Shown: piece after piece, positions 17,450 through 25,285 of the stretch
Numbering within the stretch: position 1 is the first letter of the stretch
Layout: each line of letters opens with the position of its first letter
From: Microbulbifer sp. ALW1
Lineage (GTDB): Bacteria > Pseudomonadota > Gammaproteobacteria > Pseudomonadales > Cellvibrionaceae
Direction of reading: 5' to 3'
Length of the DNA stretch: 64,000 nt
NCBI RefSeq assembly: GCF_009903625.1
Contig: NZ_CP047569.1
Coordinates: forward strand, 3,512,501 to 3,576,500
Notes under the pieces: generated by a model
The model's input: only the letters and a program-made list of their open reading frames with translations
What the model was told of the DNA's origin: nothing
Database searches by the model: none
Position numbers and translations under genes: made by a program

Positions 17450-19390
17450 CTACCAGCCACACTCGCGATCCTTGTTCTGCTCCTGCAGGTACACCATCAG
17501 GGGCTGGAAATAATCCACGATGGCCGAGGCATCCAGTTCGCGCTGGCCGGTCAGGGCTTCCATGGCATCCGGCCAGGGTTTGCTCGCACCCATCGCCAGC
17601 ATGTCACGCAGTTTTTTGCCGGCGGCCTGATTCTTGAAGATGGAACAACGGTGTAGCGGTCCTGTTTCGCCCGCTGCGTCACACAGCGCGCGATGGAACT
17701 GGAACTGCTGGATACGGGCCAGGAAATAGCGCGCGTACGGGGTATTGCCGGGGATATGGTATTTGGCACCCGGATCGAAGTTGGCCTCGGAACGCTCAAC
17801 CGGCGCCTGAATTCCCTGGTATTCCTCCCGCAGCTTCCACCAGGCTTTGTTGTAATCCCCCGGCGCTACTTCACCGTTAAACACCTGCCAGCGCCACTTA
17901 TCTACCAGCAGGCCAAATGGCAGGAAGGCAATCTTGTCCAGCGCCTGTTGCATCAGGTAACCCAGGTCTTTTTCTTCACCGGGAATTTCATCCATCAGCC
18001 CGATTTCTTTCAGGTATTTCGGGGTGATGGAAAGCGCAATGGTATCGCCAACCGCTTCGTGGAAACCGTCGTTGGCCCCTTCTTTGTAGAGAAACGGCTG
18101 ATTGTTATAGATGCGCTGGTAAAAATTGTGCCCCAACTCATGATGCACCGTGATCAGGTCTTCACCGGTTTTGTTGATACACATCTTGATGCGGATATCG
18201 TCTTTACCATCCAGGTTCCAGGCACTGGCATGGCAGACCACATCGCGGTCGCGGGGCTGCACGAACTGCGAACGCTCCCAAAAGGTTTCCGGCAGCGGCT
18301 TGAAGCCCAGGGAAGTAAAGAACTTCTCCCCAACCTTCACCATATCCTTCTCACTCATGCCGGAATCCACCACCAGCTGAGTGAGGTCGTAAGGTGCCTC
18401 CATATCGTCGTCTTTGACGATATCGTAAATATTGCCCCACTCCTGTGCCCACATATTACCGAGGAGGTGCGCGGGGATTTTGCCCGAAGCCGGCGCCACA
18501 TCATCACCGTAGTGCTCGTTCAGTTTGGCGCGCACGTGACAGTGCAGCGCTTCATACAGGGGTTTTACCTTGCTCCACTGGTTATCCATATCCGCAGCAA
18601 AGGCATCGGCGGGCATATCGTATTTGGAGCGCCACATCACACTGAGATTGTCATACCCCAGCTCCTTGGCCCCGGCATTGCCGATCTCGACCTGGCGTTC
18701 GTACAGTGGCTTCATCGGCGGAGATACCTTGCGCCACCCCACCCACAGTTCTTTCAGCAACTTGGGATCGCGGCTGTTGGCCATCTTCTGGCCCATTTCC
18801 GTCAGGGTGTAACACGTTTCTTCGCCATCACCGGCCGGCTCATCATCACCCGTTTTCTGGCCCGGACAATACTTGCCTGCGCCATACATTCCCTGCATTT
18901 TTGAGCCGATCTGCGCCAGTTCCGCCGTCAACTTGGGGTCGTTCGGCGAAGGAAATACCAATCCCTGCTTCAACATGGTGAGCATGCGCCGGGTTTCCGG
19001 GTCCAGTTTGACATCGTCAAATTTTGCCGCCTGCTGGGCCAGCTCAACCGCCAGGGAGGTATAGCGCTCGACCGCCAGTGCCTCTGTATATTGAGAGTCA
19101 ACATTGATATAGGTTGATGCGAGCCAACTGGCATGGCTCACCTCTTCGGCAATCTTCTCCAGCCGCGCCTGCGCACTATCGAGAAATGCCTTGGCGTCTT
19201 GCGCATCGAGGGTGCCGCTGGCGCTGTCGGCTTGCGCCACCGTGCCCGCAGCAGTGGTATCCGCACCATAGGAAACTGCTTCGGCAGATGATGGCGCCGC
19301 GCCCTTCGCTGACTCTGACTGGTTGTTTCCACCATCACAGCCCGCCAGGGCCAAAGTGGCGGCGGCAATTACCCATGCTAGATTTTTCAT
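17450..19390 (-). CDS. peptidyl-dipeptidase A-like lipoprotein (M2, ACE family)
   Basis: 646-residue zinc metallopeptidase of family M2 (angiotensin-converting-enzyme-like), which removes C-terminal dipeptides. HHELGH at residues 416-421 carries HExxH, and EAVGDTIALSIT downstream gives the third zinc ligand. The N-terminus is a lipoprotein signal with lipobox LALAG|C18, so the enzyme is probably tethered in the envelope; a low-complexity Ser/Ala linker follows. Start: ATG 19390, with AGAGG 6 bases upstream; an ATG two codons earlier abuts that site. It probably scavenges peptides. Stand-alone gene. Confidence 0.93.
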   Translation of the reverse strand: MKNLAWVIAAATLALAGCDGGNNQSESAKGAAPSSAEAVSYGADTTAAGTVAQADSASGTLDAQDAKAFLDSAQARLEKIAEEVSHASWLASTYINVDSQYTEALAVERYTSLAVELAQQAAKFDDVKLDPETRRMLTMLKQGLVFPSPNDPKLTAELAQIGSKMQGMYGAGKYCPGQKTGDDEPAGDGEETCYTLTEMGQKMANSRDPKLLKELWVGWRKVSPPMKPLYERQVEIGNAGAKELGYDNLSVMWRSKYDMPADAFAADMDNQWSKVKPLYEALHCHVRAKLNEHYGDDVAPASGKIPAHLLGNMWAQEWGNIYDIVKDDDMEAPYDLTQLVVDSGMSEKDMVKVGEKFFTSLGFKPLPETFWERSQFVQPRDRDVVCHASAWNLDGKDDIRIKMCINKTGEDLITVHHELGHNFYQRIYNNQPFLYKEGANDGFHEAVGDTIALSITPKYLKEIGLMDEIPGEEKDLGYLMQQALDKIAFLPFGLLVDKWRWQVFNGEVAPGDYNKAWWKLREEYQGIQAPVERSEANFDPGAKYHIPGNTPYARYFLARIQQFQFHRALCDAAGETGPLHRCSIFKNQAAGKKLRDMLAMGASKPWPDAMEALTGQRELDASAIVDYFQPLMVYLQEQNKDRECGW

Positions 19391-19730
19391 CGACATCCTC
19401 TGGTCAATTTTTCGAATTATCTGGTGAGCGGCACCCGAAACCGGGCAAAAAGAAAAAAGGAACTGTCGCGATTTATAGCACATGGTTTCCCGCTGCCGAG
19501 ATGCAGCAGGGGATCCCCCAGGCACATCGGCACAATATTCCCCGTATCCCGCTTTATTTGGGCAAAAATTTCGAAACCGAAGCAAAGCGATGTAAGCAGC
19601 CCAGATACGGAGTGCTCAGAATTCAGACAAAATCGACAGAGGAACAGACGGCGTTCGGAAATTTATGGAAACGGAAAACAAACGAAGAGCGGAAGAGCGA
19701 TAAAAATAGAAGAGGAAGGAAGAGATTGGA
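19391..19730. other. intergenic region without recognised gene
   Basis: 340 bases between the ACE-like gene start and the 3' end of the 4.5S RNA gene. It is purine-rich on the plus strand near 19620-19730 and holds the promoter region of the peptidase gene. Open frames here have no family resemblance and I see no structured element. Confidence 0.6.
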
Positions 19731-19840
<110 letters not shown>

Positions 19841-19911
19841 ACAACGCTTCGAGCAATCAGATTAGCACTGCAACTCAATGTGAGAAGCCGGCTGCACTCG
19901 AAGAGGGCGCG

Positions 19912-19940
19912 ATTATAGAGACTCCAGGCGCCAGGTGCCA
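19912..19940 (-). promoter_or_regulatory. candidate ffs promoter
   Basis: On the minus strand TGGCAC (19935-19940) and a perfect TATAAT (19912-19917) are spaced by 17 bases and followed by a GC-rich discriminator CGCGCCC, typical of stable-RNA promoters. It predicts a start near 19905 and a 5' leader of about 65 bases to be processed off. Confidence 0.5.
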
Positions 19941-20091
19941 CCCCCAATTTCTGCTCGATTTACTTGAGGGAAGAACCCTCAGCAAAATCCCTGTAACAGG
20001 GCCACAATTTACAACGCCAAAAAGCTATACTGTGCCGCGCCCGAATCCGGGCATTCACTTACTTTTCAGCCAATTTCTAGCCGGAAAACCT

Positions 20092-20934
20092 ATGCACCTG
20101 TTTGTCGACAGCCTCACCAACGTGGACTTCAGTTACCTCCACCAGACCCGCGGTATCGTTGGTGAAACCTGGCTCGCCAATGCAGCACTGGACGGCGCCC
20201 TGGATCACCAGGGCATGGTGTGCGACTTCGGCATCGTCAAAAAGACCCTGCGCAATTGGCTGGATACCGAGCTGGATCACCGTCTGCTGGTCCCCACCCT
20301 CGCCCCAGGGCTAACCCTACAACAGCGTGACGACCGGGTGGAACTGGACTGGAAGCTCGGCAATGGCGACACCATTACGGTCAGCGGCCCCTCCCAAGCC
20401 TTTGCGCTGGTAACTGCAGACGAGATCACCCCGGCGTCGGTTGCAAAGTGGTGTGTGCAGCAACTGGACGGCATTTTCCCCACCAGCGTTGACCAGCTGA
20501 GTCTCGACTTCATCAGTGAAGTCATCGATACCCCGTTTTACCACTACAGCCACGGCCTGAAAAAACACGACGGCAACTGCCAACGTATTGCCCACGGCCA
20601 CCGCTCCCGTATTCGTATTGATGTAGACGGCGAGCGCAGCCGTGAACTGGAATCCCTGTGGGCGACACGCTGGGCCGATATTTATCTGGGCACCCGGGAA
20701 GACCTGCTGGCACAAGACGGCCAGCTACTGCGCTTCGCCTACAGCGCCCGCCAGGGGCAGTTTGCACTCAGCATCCCAGCAGAGCGTTGCGAACTGCTTG
20801 ATTGCGACACCACTGTCGAACAACTGGCCCAGTACATCGCCGATGTCCTCGCTTCGGATCACCCCGGCAAACACATACAGGTGCGCGCTTACGAGGGCAT
20901 TGGCAAGGGTGCCGTTGCCAGTGCCAAACGCTAA
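20092..20934 (+). CDS. QueD/PTPS-like 6-carboxytetrahydropterin synthase family protein
   Basis: 280-residue protein of the 6-pyruvoyl-tetrahydropterin synthase family, about twice the length of QueD (120 residues). The elements are present but in an unusual order: an N-terminal DFSYLH strand, then QGMVCDFGIVKKTLR with LDHRLL (residues about 42-65), and only later CQRIAHGHRSRIRI (about 165-178) with the Cys and the HGH zinc pair. It may therefore be a duplicated or rearranged T-fold protein. QueD makes a queuosine precursor; here the role is unproven. Start at 20092 chosen because the upstream open frame overlaps the 4.5S RNA region. A few bases from rsmE. Confidence 0.78.
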   Translation: MHLFVDSLTNVDFSYLHQTRGIVGETWLANAALDGALDHQGMVCDFGIVKKTLRNWLDTELDHRLLVPTLAPGLTLQQRDDRVELDWKLGNGDTITVSGPSQAFALVTADEITPASVAKWCVQQLDGIFPTSVDQLSLDFISEVIDTPFYHYSHGLKKHDGNCQRIAHGHRSRIRIDVDGERSRELESLWATRWADIYLGTREDLLAQDGQLLRFAYSARQGQFALSIPAERCELLDCDTTVEQLAQYIADVLASDHPGKHIQVRAYEGIGKGAVASAKR

Positions 20935-20940
20935 GCTGCC

Positions 20941-21708
20941 ATGAACCTGATACTGCTAAGCCCGGCAGACTTTGCGCTGGGTAGCCTTTCCTCCAACTCG
21001 CGGTTGCCGAGCAACACGCCCGGAACTGATCCCGTTATTGCACGTTTGGAAGACCGCCGATTTCAACATATTGCGGAAGTCCACCGCGCCCAAGTCGGCG
21101 ACACCATGAAAGTCGGCTTGATCAACGGCGACATTGGCGATGGCGAGGTCACTGAGCGCGGCGAGCGGCACATCACCCTCAAGGTAAGCCTGTACCGCAG
21201 TGCACCACCCGGGCTGCCGCTTACCCTGCTGCTGGCGCTTCCGCGCCCAAAAATGCTCAAGCGAACCATTCAGCACGCCACTGCCCTGGGTGTAAAAAAA
21301 CTGTATCTGATCAACGCCTACCGGGTAGAAAAATCCTACTGGCAAAGCCCCTGGCTCGCCGAAGACAAACTGAGCGAGCAGTGCCTGCTGGGACTGGAAC
21401 AGGCCGTCGACACCGCCATGCCACAGATTGAATTACGCAAGCGTTTCAAACCCTTCGTCGAAGATGAACTGCCGGAACTCGCCCGCGACTCCCTCAAGCT
21501 GGTAGCACACCCGGTAACCACCTCCGCCTGCCCGATAGACATTCGGCAGCAAACCACCCTGGCAGTGGGCCCCGAAGGTGGCTTTATCCCCTACGAGGTA
21601 GAAAAACTGCAGGAAGCTGGTTTTGAATCGGTACACCTTGGGCCGAGAATTCTGCGGGTAGAAACCGCACTGCCAGTGCTGCTCAGCCGGCTTTTTCCGG
21701 CAAGCTAA
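20941..21708 (+). CDS. rsmE: 16S rRNA m3U1498 methyltransferase
   Basis: 255-residue SPOUT-class enzyme that methylates N3 of U1498 in 16S rRNA using S-adenosylmethionine. An N-terminal PUA-like domain (RFQHIAEVHRAQVGD about 40-54) is followed by the knotted domain with LALPRPKMLKRTIQHATALG, and the cofactor motif AVGPEGGFIPYEVE and GPRILRVETALPVLL near the end are diagnostic. Starts 6 bases after the QueD-like gene and is probably co-transcribed. Confidence 0.95.
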   Translation: MNLILLSPADFALGSLSSNSRLPSNTPGTDPVIARLEDRRFQHIAEVHRAQVGDTMKVGLINGDIGDGEVTERGERHITLKVSLYRSAPPGLPLTLLLALPRPKMLKRTIQHATALGVKKLYLINAYRVEKSYWQSPWLAEDKLSEQCLLGLEQAVDTAMPQIELRKRFKPFVEDELPELARDSLKLVAHPVTTSACPIDIRQQTTLAVGPEGGFIPYEVEKLQEAGFESVHLGPRILRVETALPVLLSRLFPAS

Positions 21709-21760
21709 CTGGCAGCACTACTTCTGCCGCCCACAAACCTATTTCTGTCGCCCACAAAAA

Positions 21761-21782
21761 AGCCGCGCTAAAAAGCGCGGCT
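21761..21782. terminator. terminator between convergent rsmE and ald
   Basis: Stem AGCCGCGCT / AGCGCGGCT with an AAAA loop. Six A residues at its left edge give a T-run on the minus strand, so it best fits ald, but it lies where both convergent transcripts would end. Confidence 0.85.
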
Positions 21783-21819
21783 GCAAAGGCAGTAGAAGAC
21801 ACTGCCGGGTCTCACAGAG

Positions 21820-21888
21820 CGGGGCTTGGGGTAGCCCCGGAAGAGAACTGATAAAATTCAGTTCTGCTACTCAAAAGCAATGGCTTTT
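21820..21888 (-). other. three small hairpins in the ald 3' region
   Basis: Between the ald stop codon and its terminator are three further perfect hairpins: CGGGGCT/AGCCCCG (21820-21839), AGAACTGA/TCAGTTCT (21844-21865) and AAAAGC/GCTTTT (21873-21888), the last touching the stop codon. Together with the terminator they make four stem-loops in about 130 bases of 3' UTR. Confidence 0.7.
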
Positions 21889-23032
21889 AAGCAGCTACAT
21901 CAGATTCCACTGCGGATTTCTGCAGGGCCAGCTTGGGATCTACGTACTCGTAGCCCAGTACATCGGCAACGGCTTTGTAGGTCACCATACCGGCGTGTAC
22001 GTTCAGACCTTCCAGCAGGTTAGCGTCGTCCAGCAGAGCCTGTTTGGCACCTTTGTTCGCCAGGGCTACCGCAAACGGCAGGGTGGCGTTGTTCAGGGCC
22101 ATAGTGGAAGTACGGGCAACACCACCGGGCATGTTCGCTACACAGTAGTGCACTACACCGTCAACAACGTAAGTAGGCTCCTGGTGAGTGGTCGCCTTGG
22201 AGGTTTCGAAACAACCACCCTGGTCGATCGCAACGTCCACAACCACAGCGCCTTTCTTCATGCGGCTGATATGGTCGCGGGTCAGCAGCTTCGGTGCCGC
22301 AGCGCCCGGAATCAGAACCGCACCAACAACCAGGTCTGCCGCCAGTGCGTGGGATTCAATCGCGTCATTGGTGGAGTACTCGGTGCGCACAGCGCCACCG
22401 AAGATATCGTCCAGCTGACGCAGACGCGGCAGGGAGCGATCCAGAATGGTCACGTCGGCACCCATACCCAGCGCCATCTTGGCCGCTTGGGTACCTACGA
22501 CACCACCGCCGATAATCAGTACTTTGGCCGGTGCTACGCCCGGCACGCCGCCCAGCAGCACGCCGAGGCCGCCCTGAGCTTTTTCCAGGTGGTGTGCGCC
22601 ACACTGTACAGACATGCGGCCGGCAACTTCAGACATCGGCGCCAGCAGCGGCAGGCCACCGAAGCGATCGGTTACGGTTTCATAAGCGATACAGGTTGCA
22701 CCGGATTTCACCAGCAGTTCAGTCTGCTTGGGATCGGGCGCCAGGTGCAGGTAGGTGTACAGCAGCTGGCCCGGGCGCAGCATTTCGCATTCGTGGGGCT
22801 GGGGCTCTTTCACCTTTACGATCATATCGGCGGTGGCGAAGATTTCTTCGGCACTCTCGATGATCTTGGCACCAGCCTGCTCATACATTTCGTCGGTAAA
22901 GCCAATGGCAGAACCGCCGTCTTTTTGCACGATTACGTCATGGCCATTACCAATCAGCTCGCGAACGCTCGCTGGAGTCAGGCCGATGCGGTACTCGTGG
23001 TTCTTAATCTCTTTTGGGACACCGATCAACAT
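21887..23032 (-). CDS. ald: alanine dehydrogenase
   Basis: 381-residue NAD-dependent enzyme interconverting L-alanine and pyruvate plus ammonium. N-terminal MLIGVPKEIKNHEYRIGLTP, substrate-site lysine in KVKEPQPHE (about 75) and the Rossmann motif IIGGGVVGTQAAKMALGMGA (about 173-192) are diagnostic. Start at 23032 because GGAGAAA lies 6-8 bases upstream and the family begins here; the open frame continues 16 codons upstream into repeats. About ten residues longer than usual at the C-terminus. Divergent from an Lrp/AsnC-type regulator, the common arrangement for alanine-induced ald. Confidence 0.95.
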   Translation of the reverse strand: MLIGVPKEIKNHEYRIGLTPASVRELIGNGHDVIVQKDGGSAIGFTDEMYEQAGAKIIESAEEIFATADMIVKVKEPQPHECEMLRPGQLLYTYLHLAPDPKQTELLVKSGATCIAYETVTDRFGGLPLLAPMSEVAGRMSVQCGAHHLEKAQGGLGVLLGGVPGVAPAKVLIIGGGVVGTQAAKMALGMGADVTILDRSLPRLRQLDDIFGGAVRTEYSTNDAIESHALAADLVVGAVLIPGAAAPKLLTRDHISRMKKGAVVVDVAIDQGGCFETSKATTHQEPTYVVDGVVHYCVANMPGGVARTSTMALNNATLPFAVALANKGAKQALLDDANLLEGLNVHAGMVTYKAVADVLGYEYVDPKLALQKSAVESDVAA

Positions 23033-23052
23033 AACGATTTCTCCTCGATACT

Positions 23053-23082
23053 CTGTATTGAGCGCAGCTGTATTGAGCACAG
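23053..23082. promoter_or_regulatory. two tandem 15-bp boxes upstream of ald
   Basis: CTGTATTGAGCGCAG and CTGTATTGAGCACAG are directly adjacent (14 of 15 bases the same), each of the form CTG-N9-CAG, 20-50 bases upstream of the ald start. The 15-base length matches typical Lrp/AsnC half-sites, so they may be regulator sites; equally they may be a simple duplication in the leader. Confidence 0.45.
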
Positions 23083-23164
23083 CTTTTCGCGCCCCTTCTC
23101 TTGTTGGATTCCAGCAGTATAAGCAGCAATTTCAAGTGGATTTCTTCATGTTTTTAAATATGAT

Positions 23165-23179
23165 TAGTGGAATCCACTA
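23165..23179. promoter_or_regulatory. 15-bp palindrome, candidate Lrp-family operator
   Basis: TAGTGGA-A-TCCACTA, a perfect 15-base inverted repeat in the ald/lrp-like intergenic region. A half-match GTGGATTTC lies about 25-30 bases to the left. Length and position fit binding by the divergent Lrp-type regulator. Confidence 0.55.
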
Positions 23180-23326
23180 GCAATGTGGCGCAGAGTACGT
23201 TTTTCAGCCATTCGAGACCAAATTTTGTGCCACGGACAAGTCAAGCCCGCCCAGTCGGTGATCTGCAGGTGCATTCAGCGCCCGCAGATTACCGAGTGCC
23301 GACCGACCACGGAGTGAGTTAAACCA

Positions 23327-23812
23327 ATGAAAAGACGCGCCAGCGAACTCAGTACCATCGACCGCAATATCCTCCGCGTACTGCAAAAAAACGGTCGCAC
23401 CAGCTACGCCGAGCTCGCTCGCCAGGTCGGCCTTACCGCCACCCCCTGTGTCGAGCGAGTCAAGAAAATGGAGTCCGACGGGGTAATCCAGGGCTACACC
23501 GCCCTGATCAACCCCGAGTACCTCGATGCCGCGTTGGTGGTGTTCGTACAGATTCGACTCAACCGCTCGGCACAGGACGCTTTTGAAGCCTTCCGCAGTG
23601 CGGTATCGGAACTGCCAGAGGTACAGGAGTGCTATCTGGTGTCCGGGAGTTTCGACTACCTGATCAAGGCCCGGGTGGCGGATATGAGCGCTTACCGGAA
23701 GTTTTACGGAGAAACACTGCTGACCCTGCCGGAAGTACAGGAATGCACCAGCTATGTGGTGATGGAACAGGTGAAAGAAACCCTTGAGGTACCGGTGCAC
23801 TACAACCGGTAA
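23327..23812 (+). CDS. Lrp/AsnC-family transcriptional regulator
   Basis: 161-residue Lrp-type regulator: N-terminal helix-turn-helix (LSTIDRNILRVLQKNGRTSY to TPCVERVKKMESDGVIQGY, residues 8-57) and C-terminal RAM ligand domain (VQECYLVSGSFDYLIKARV). Divergent from ald with 294 bases between start codons that hold palindromic and tandem boxes, so it is probably the alanine-responsive activator of ald (AldR/PutR-like). It could also be the global Lrp; its sequence is close to Lrp in length, but no genome context decides. Confidence 0.9.
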   Translation: MKRRASELSTIDRNILRVLQKNGRTSYAELARQVGLTATPCVERVKKMESDGVIQGYTALINPEYLDAALVVFVQIRLNRSAQDAFEAFRSAVSELPEVQECYLVSGSFDYLIKARVADMSAYRKFYGETLLTLPEVQECTSYVVMEQVKETLEVPVHYNR

Positions 23813-23955
23813 ATCCATCGGAAAGAACAGTCTCAAAAGGATCAAATATAACGAGCTACATTAATTTCGCGCCAACAATTGGCCCGTCCTTCGCCAGCTG
23901 CCACCCAGCCCTCTAGGATTAAGGAAGATAGGTCTATTCACTCAAGTTGCGGGAA

Positions 23956-25269
23956 ATGATGTACCAATCTCTTCGTAACCTTCTTCGCTGGCGGAATCTT
24001 GTTGTCGCAGCCTGCCTGCTGCCGCTTGGCTGCGGGGAAAAAGAAGCTGCCAAACCGGCACCGCCACCGAAAAAAGTGGAGGTGGTTGAAGCCCAGCGCA
24101 TGCGCTTCAGACCCAGCTTTGAAGTGCCCGCCGTGGTAGAAGCCATAGAGACCGCGCAGATTTTCCCCCTGGTCGCCTCAAGGATCCTCTACCAGAACAT
24201 CGCACCGGGGAAGTATTTCAAGCAAGGCGAAGAACTCGTAAGGCTCGACCCCTACCCCTTCGAAACCAAAGTGGCGACGGCGGAGTCCAGCATCGCGGAA
24301 GCCATGTCCACTTACGAGCAGACGAAGGCCAACTTTGACCGCGCCAGAAACCTGAGGCCACAGGGATACATTTCGGCAAAAGACTTCGACACTGCAAAAT
24401 CCGCCATGCAGGCGGCAGAAGCCCAGCTCAACACCGCCCAGACCGCACTACAACAGGCCAGGCAGGACCTGTCCCACACCTCGATCGTCGCGCCCTTTTC
24501 CGGGCGCGTAGGCCATCCCAACTACGCGGTGGGTGACTTTTTCATCCTCCCAAACTCGGTGCCGATTACCCAACTCGTCAAAGTCGACCCGGTGTATGTC
24601 CTCGCCCATATTGGCCAGAAAGCCTACAACGAGTTCTACGGCGCAATCGAAAAGCTGAAGCAACAGGGCCGCGCCATCCCGAACATGGAGCTTTACATCG
24701 TGCTGCCGGGCGACACCGTGTACCCATTCAAAGGGGAATTTTTCTCCTGGGACGCCACGGCTGCGGCCACCCGCGGCACGGTTGCCGCCCGCATCCTGTT
24801 CCACAATCCGGACGGCCTGCTGTTGCCCGAAGAAAATGTCACCCTGCACGGCAAGCTTCTGGAAGAAGTGGAACGCATCGTCATTCCACAGAAGGCGGTT
24901 TCCCAGGACCAGCAGGGCCACTTTGTCTACCTGCTGGATAAAGACAGCAAGGTCAAGCGGGCCAATATTGAAGTGGGCATGCGCATCGGCCCCAACTGGG
25001 CGGTACCCAAAGGCCTCAAAGTGGGCGACAGGGTACTGGTGGAAGGACTACAGAAAGTGAGCCCGGGCGATGCCGTTGAAGTCACGCCCGTCAAAATCGA
25101 GCAGCTCGAAGACCCCACGCCACCAAACCTGCGCCCGGCACCCCACTCGCTGCGCGAACAGCTCCGCAGGGAGCGGGAAGCCTTCCAGGAATACCAGAGG
25201 TCGACCATGGAAATACGGCAGCAAAACCAGCCGGGGGACGTCTACACCCCCTATGACACCGGCAAGTAG
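23956..25269 (+). CDS. RND efflux periplasmic adaptor (AcrA/MexA-like)
   Basis: 437-residue membrane fusion protein. Lipoprotein signal with lipobox LPLG|C at about residue 26, then lipoyl-like halves, a coiled-coil hairpin (about 95-165, alanine/glutamine-rich) and the beta-barrel region with SIVAPFSGRVG. Adaptors link the inner-membrane pump to a TolC-type channel. I place the start at the ATG at 23956; a TTG at 23947 is in frame and no strong ribosome site distinguishes them. The C-terminal 60 residues form a charged, Arg/Gln-rich tail longer than in AcrA. The pump gene follows after 16 bases. Confidence 0.9.
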   Translation: MMYQSLRNLLRWRNLVVAACLLPLGCGEKEAAKPAPPPKKVEVVEAQRMRFRPSFEVPAVVEAIETAQIFPLVASRILYQNIAPGKYFKQGEELVRLDPYPFETKVATAESSIAEAMSTYEQTKANFDRARNLRPQGYISAKDFDTAKSAMQAAEAQLNTAQTALQQARQDLSHTSIVAPFSGRVGHPNYAVGDFFILPNSVPITQLVKVDPVYVLAHIGQKAYNEFYGAIEKLKQQGRAIPNMELYIVLPGDTVYPFKGEFFSWDATAAATRGTVAARILFHNPDGLLLPEENVTLHGKLLEEVERIVIPQKAVSQDQQGHFVYLLDKDSKVKRANIEVGMRIGPNWAVPKGLKVGDRVLVEGLQKVSPGDAVEVTPVKIEQLEDPTPPNLRPAPHSLREQLRREREAFQEYQRSTMEIRQQNQPGDVYTPYDTGK

Positions 25270-25285
25270 CGCGGACCGTTAAACT

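Noticed and set aside
17693..18904. 403-codon plus-strand frame inside the ACE-like gene
   Set aside because: Shadow of the M2 peptidase, which carries HExxH in the other frame; no domain seen.
21995..23122. 375-codon plus-strand frame across ald
   Set aside because: Antisense shadow of ald, full of His/Gln/Val runs typical of such shadows.
23947..25269. missing TolC-type gene beside the RND pair
   Set aside because: No outer-membrane channel frame was found within several kilobases; likely encoded elsewhere.
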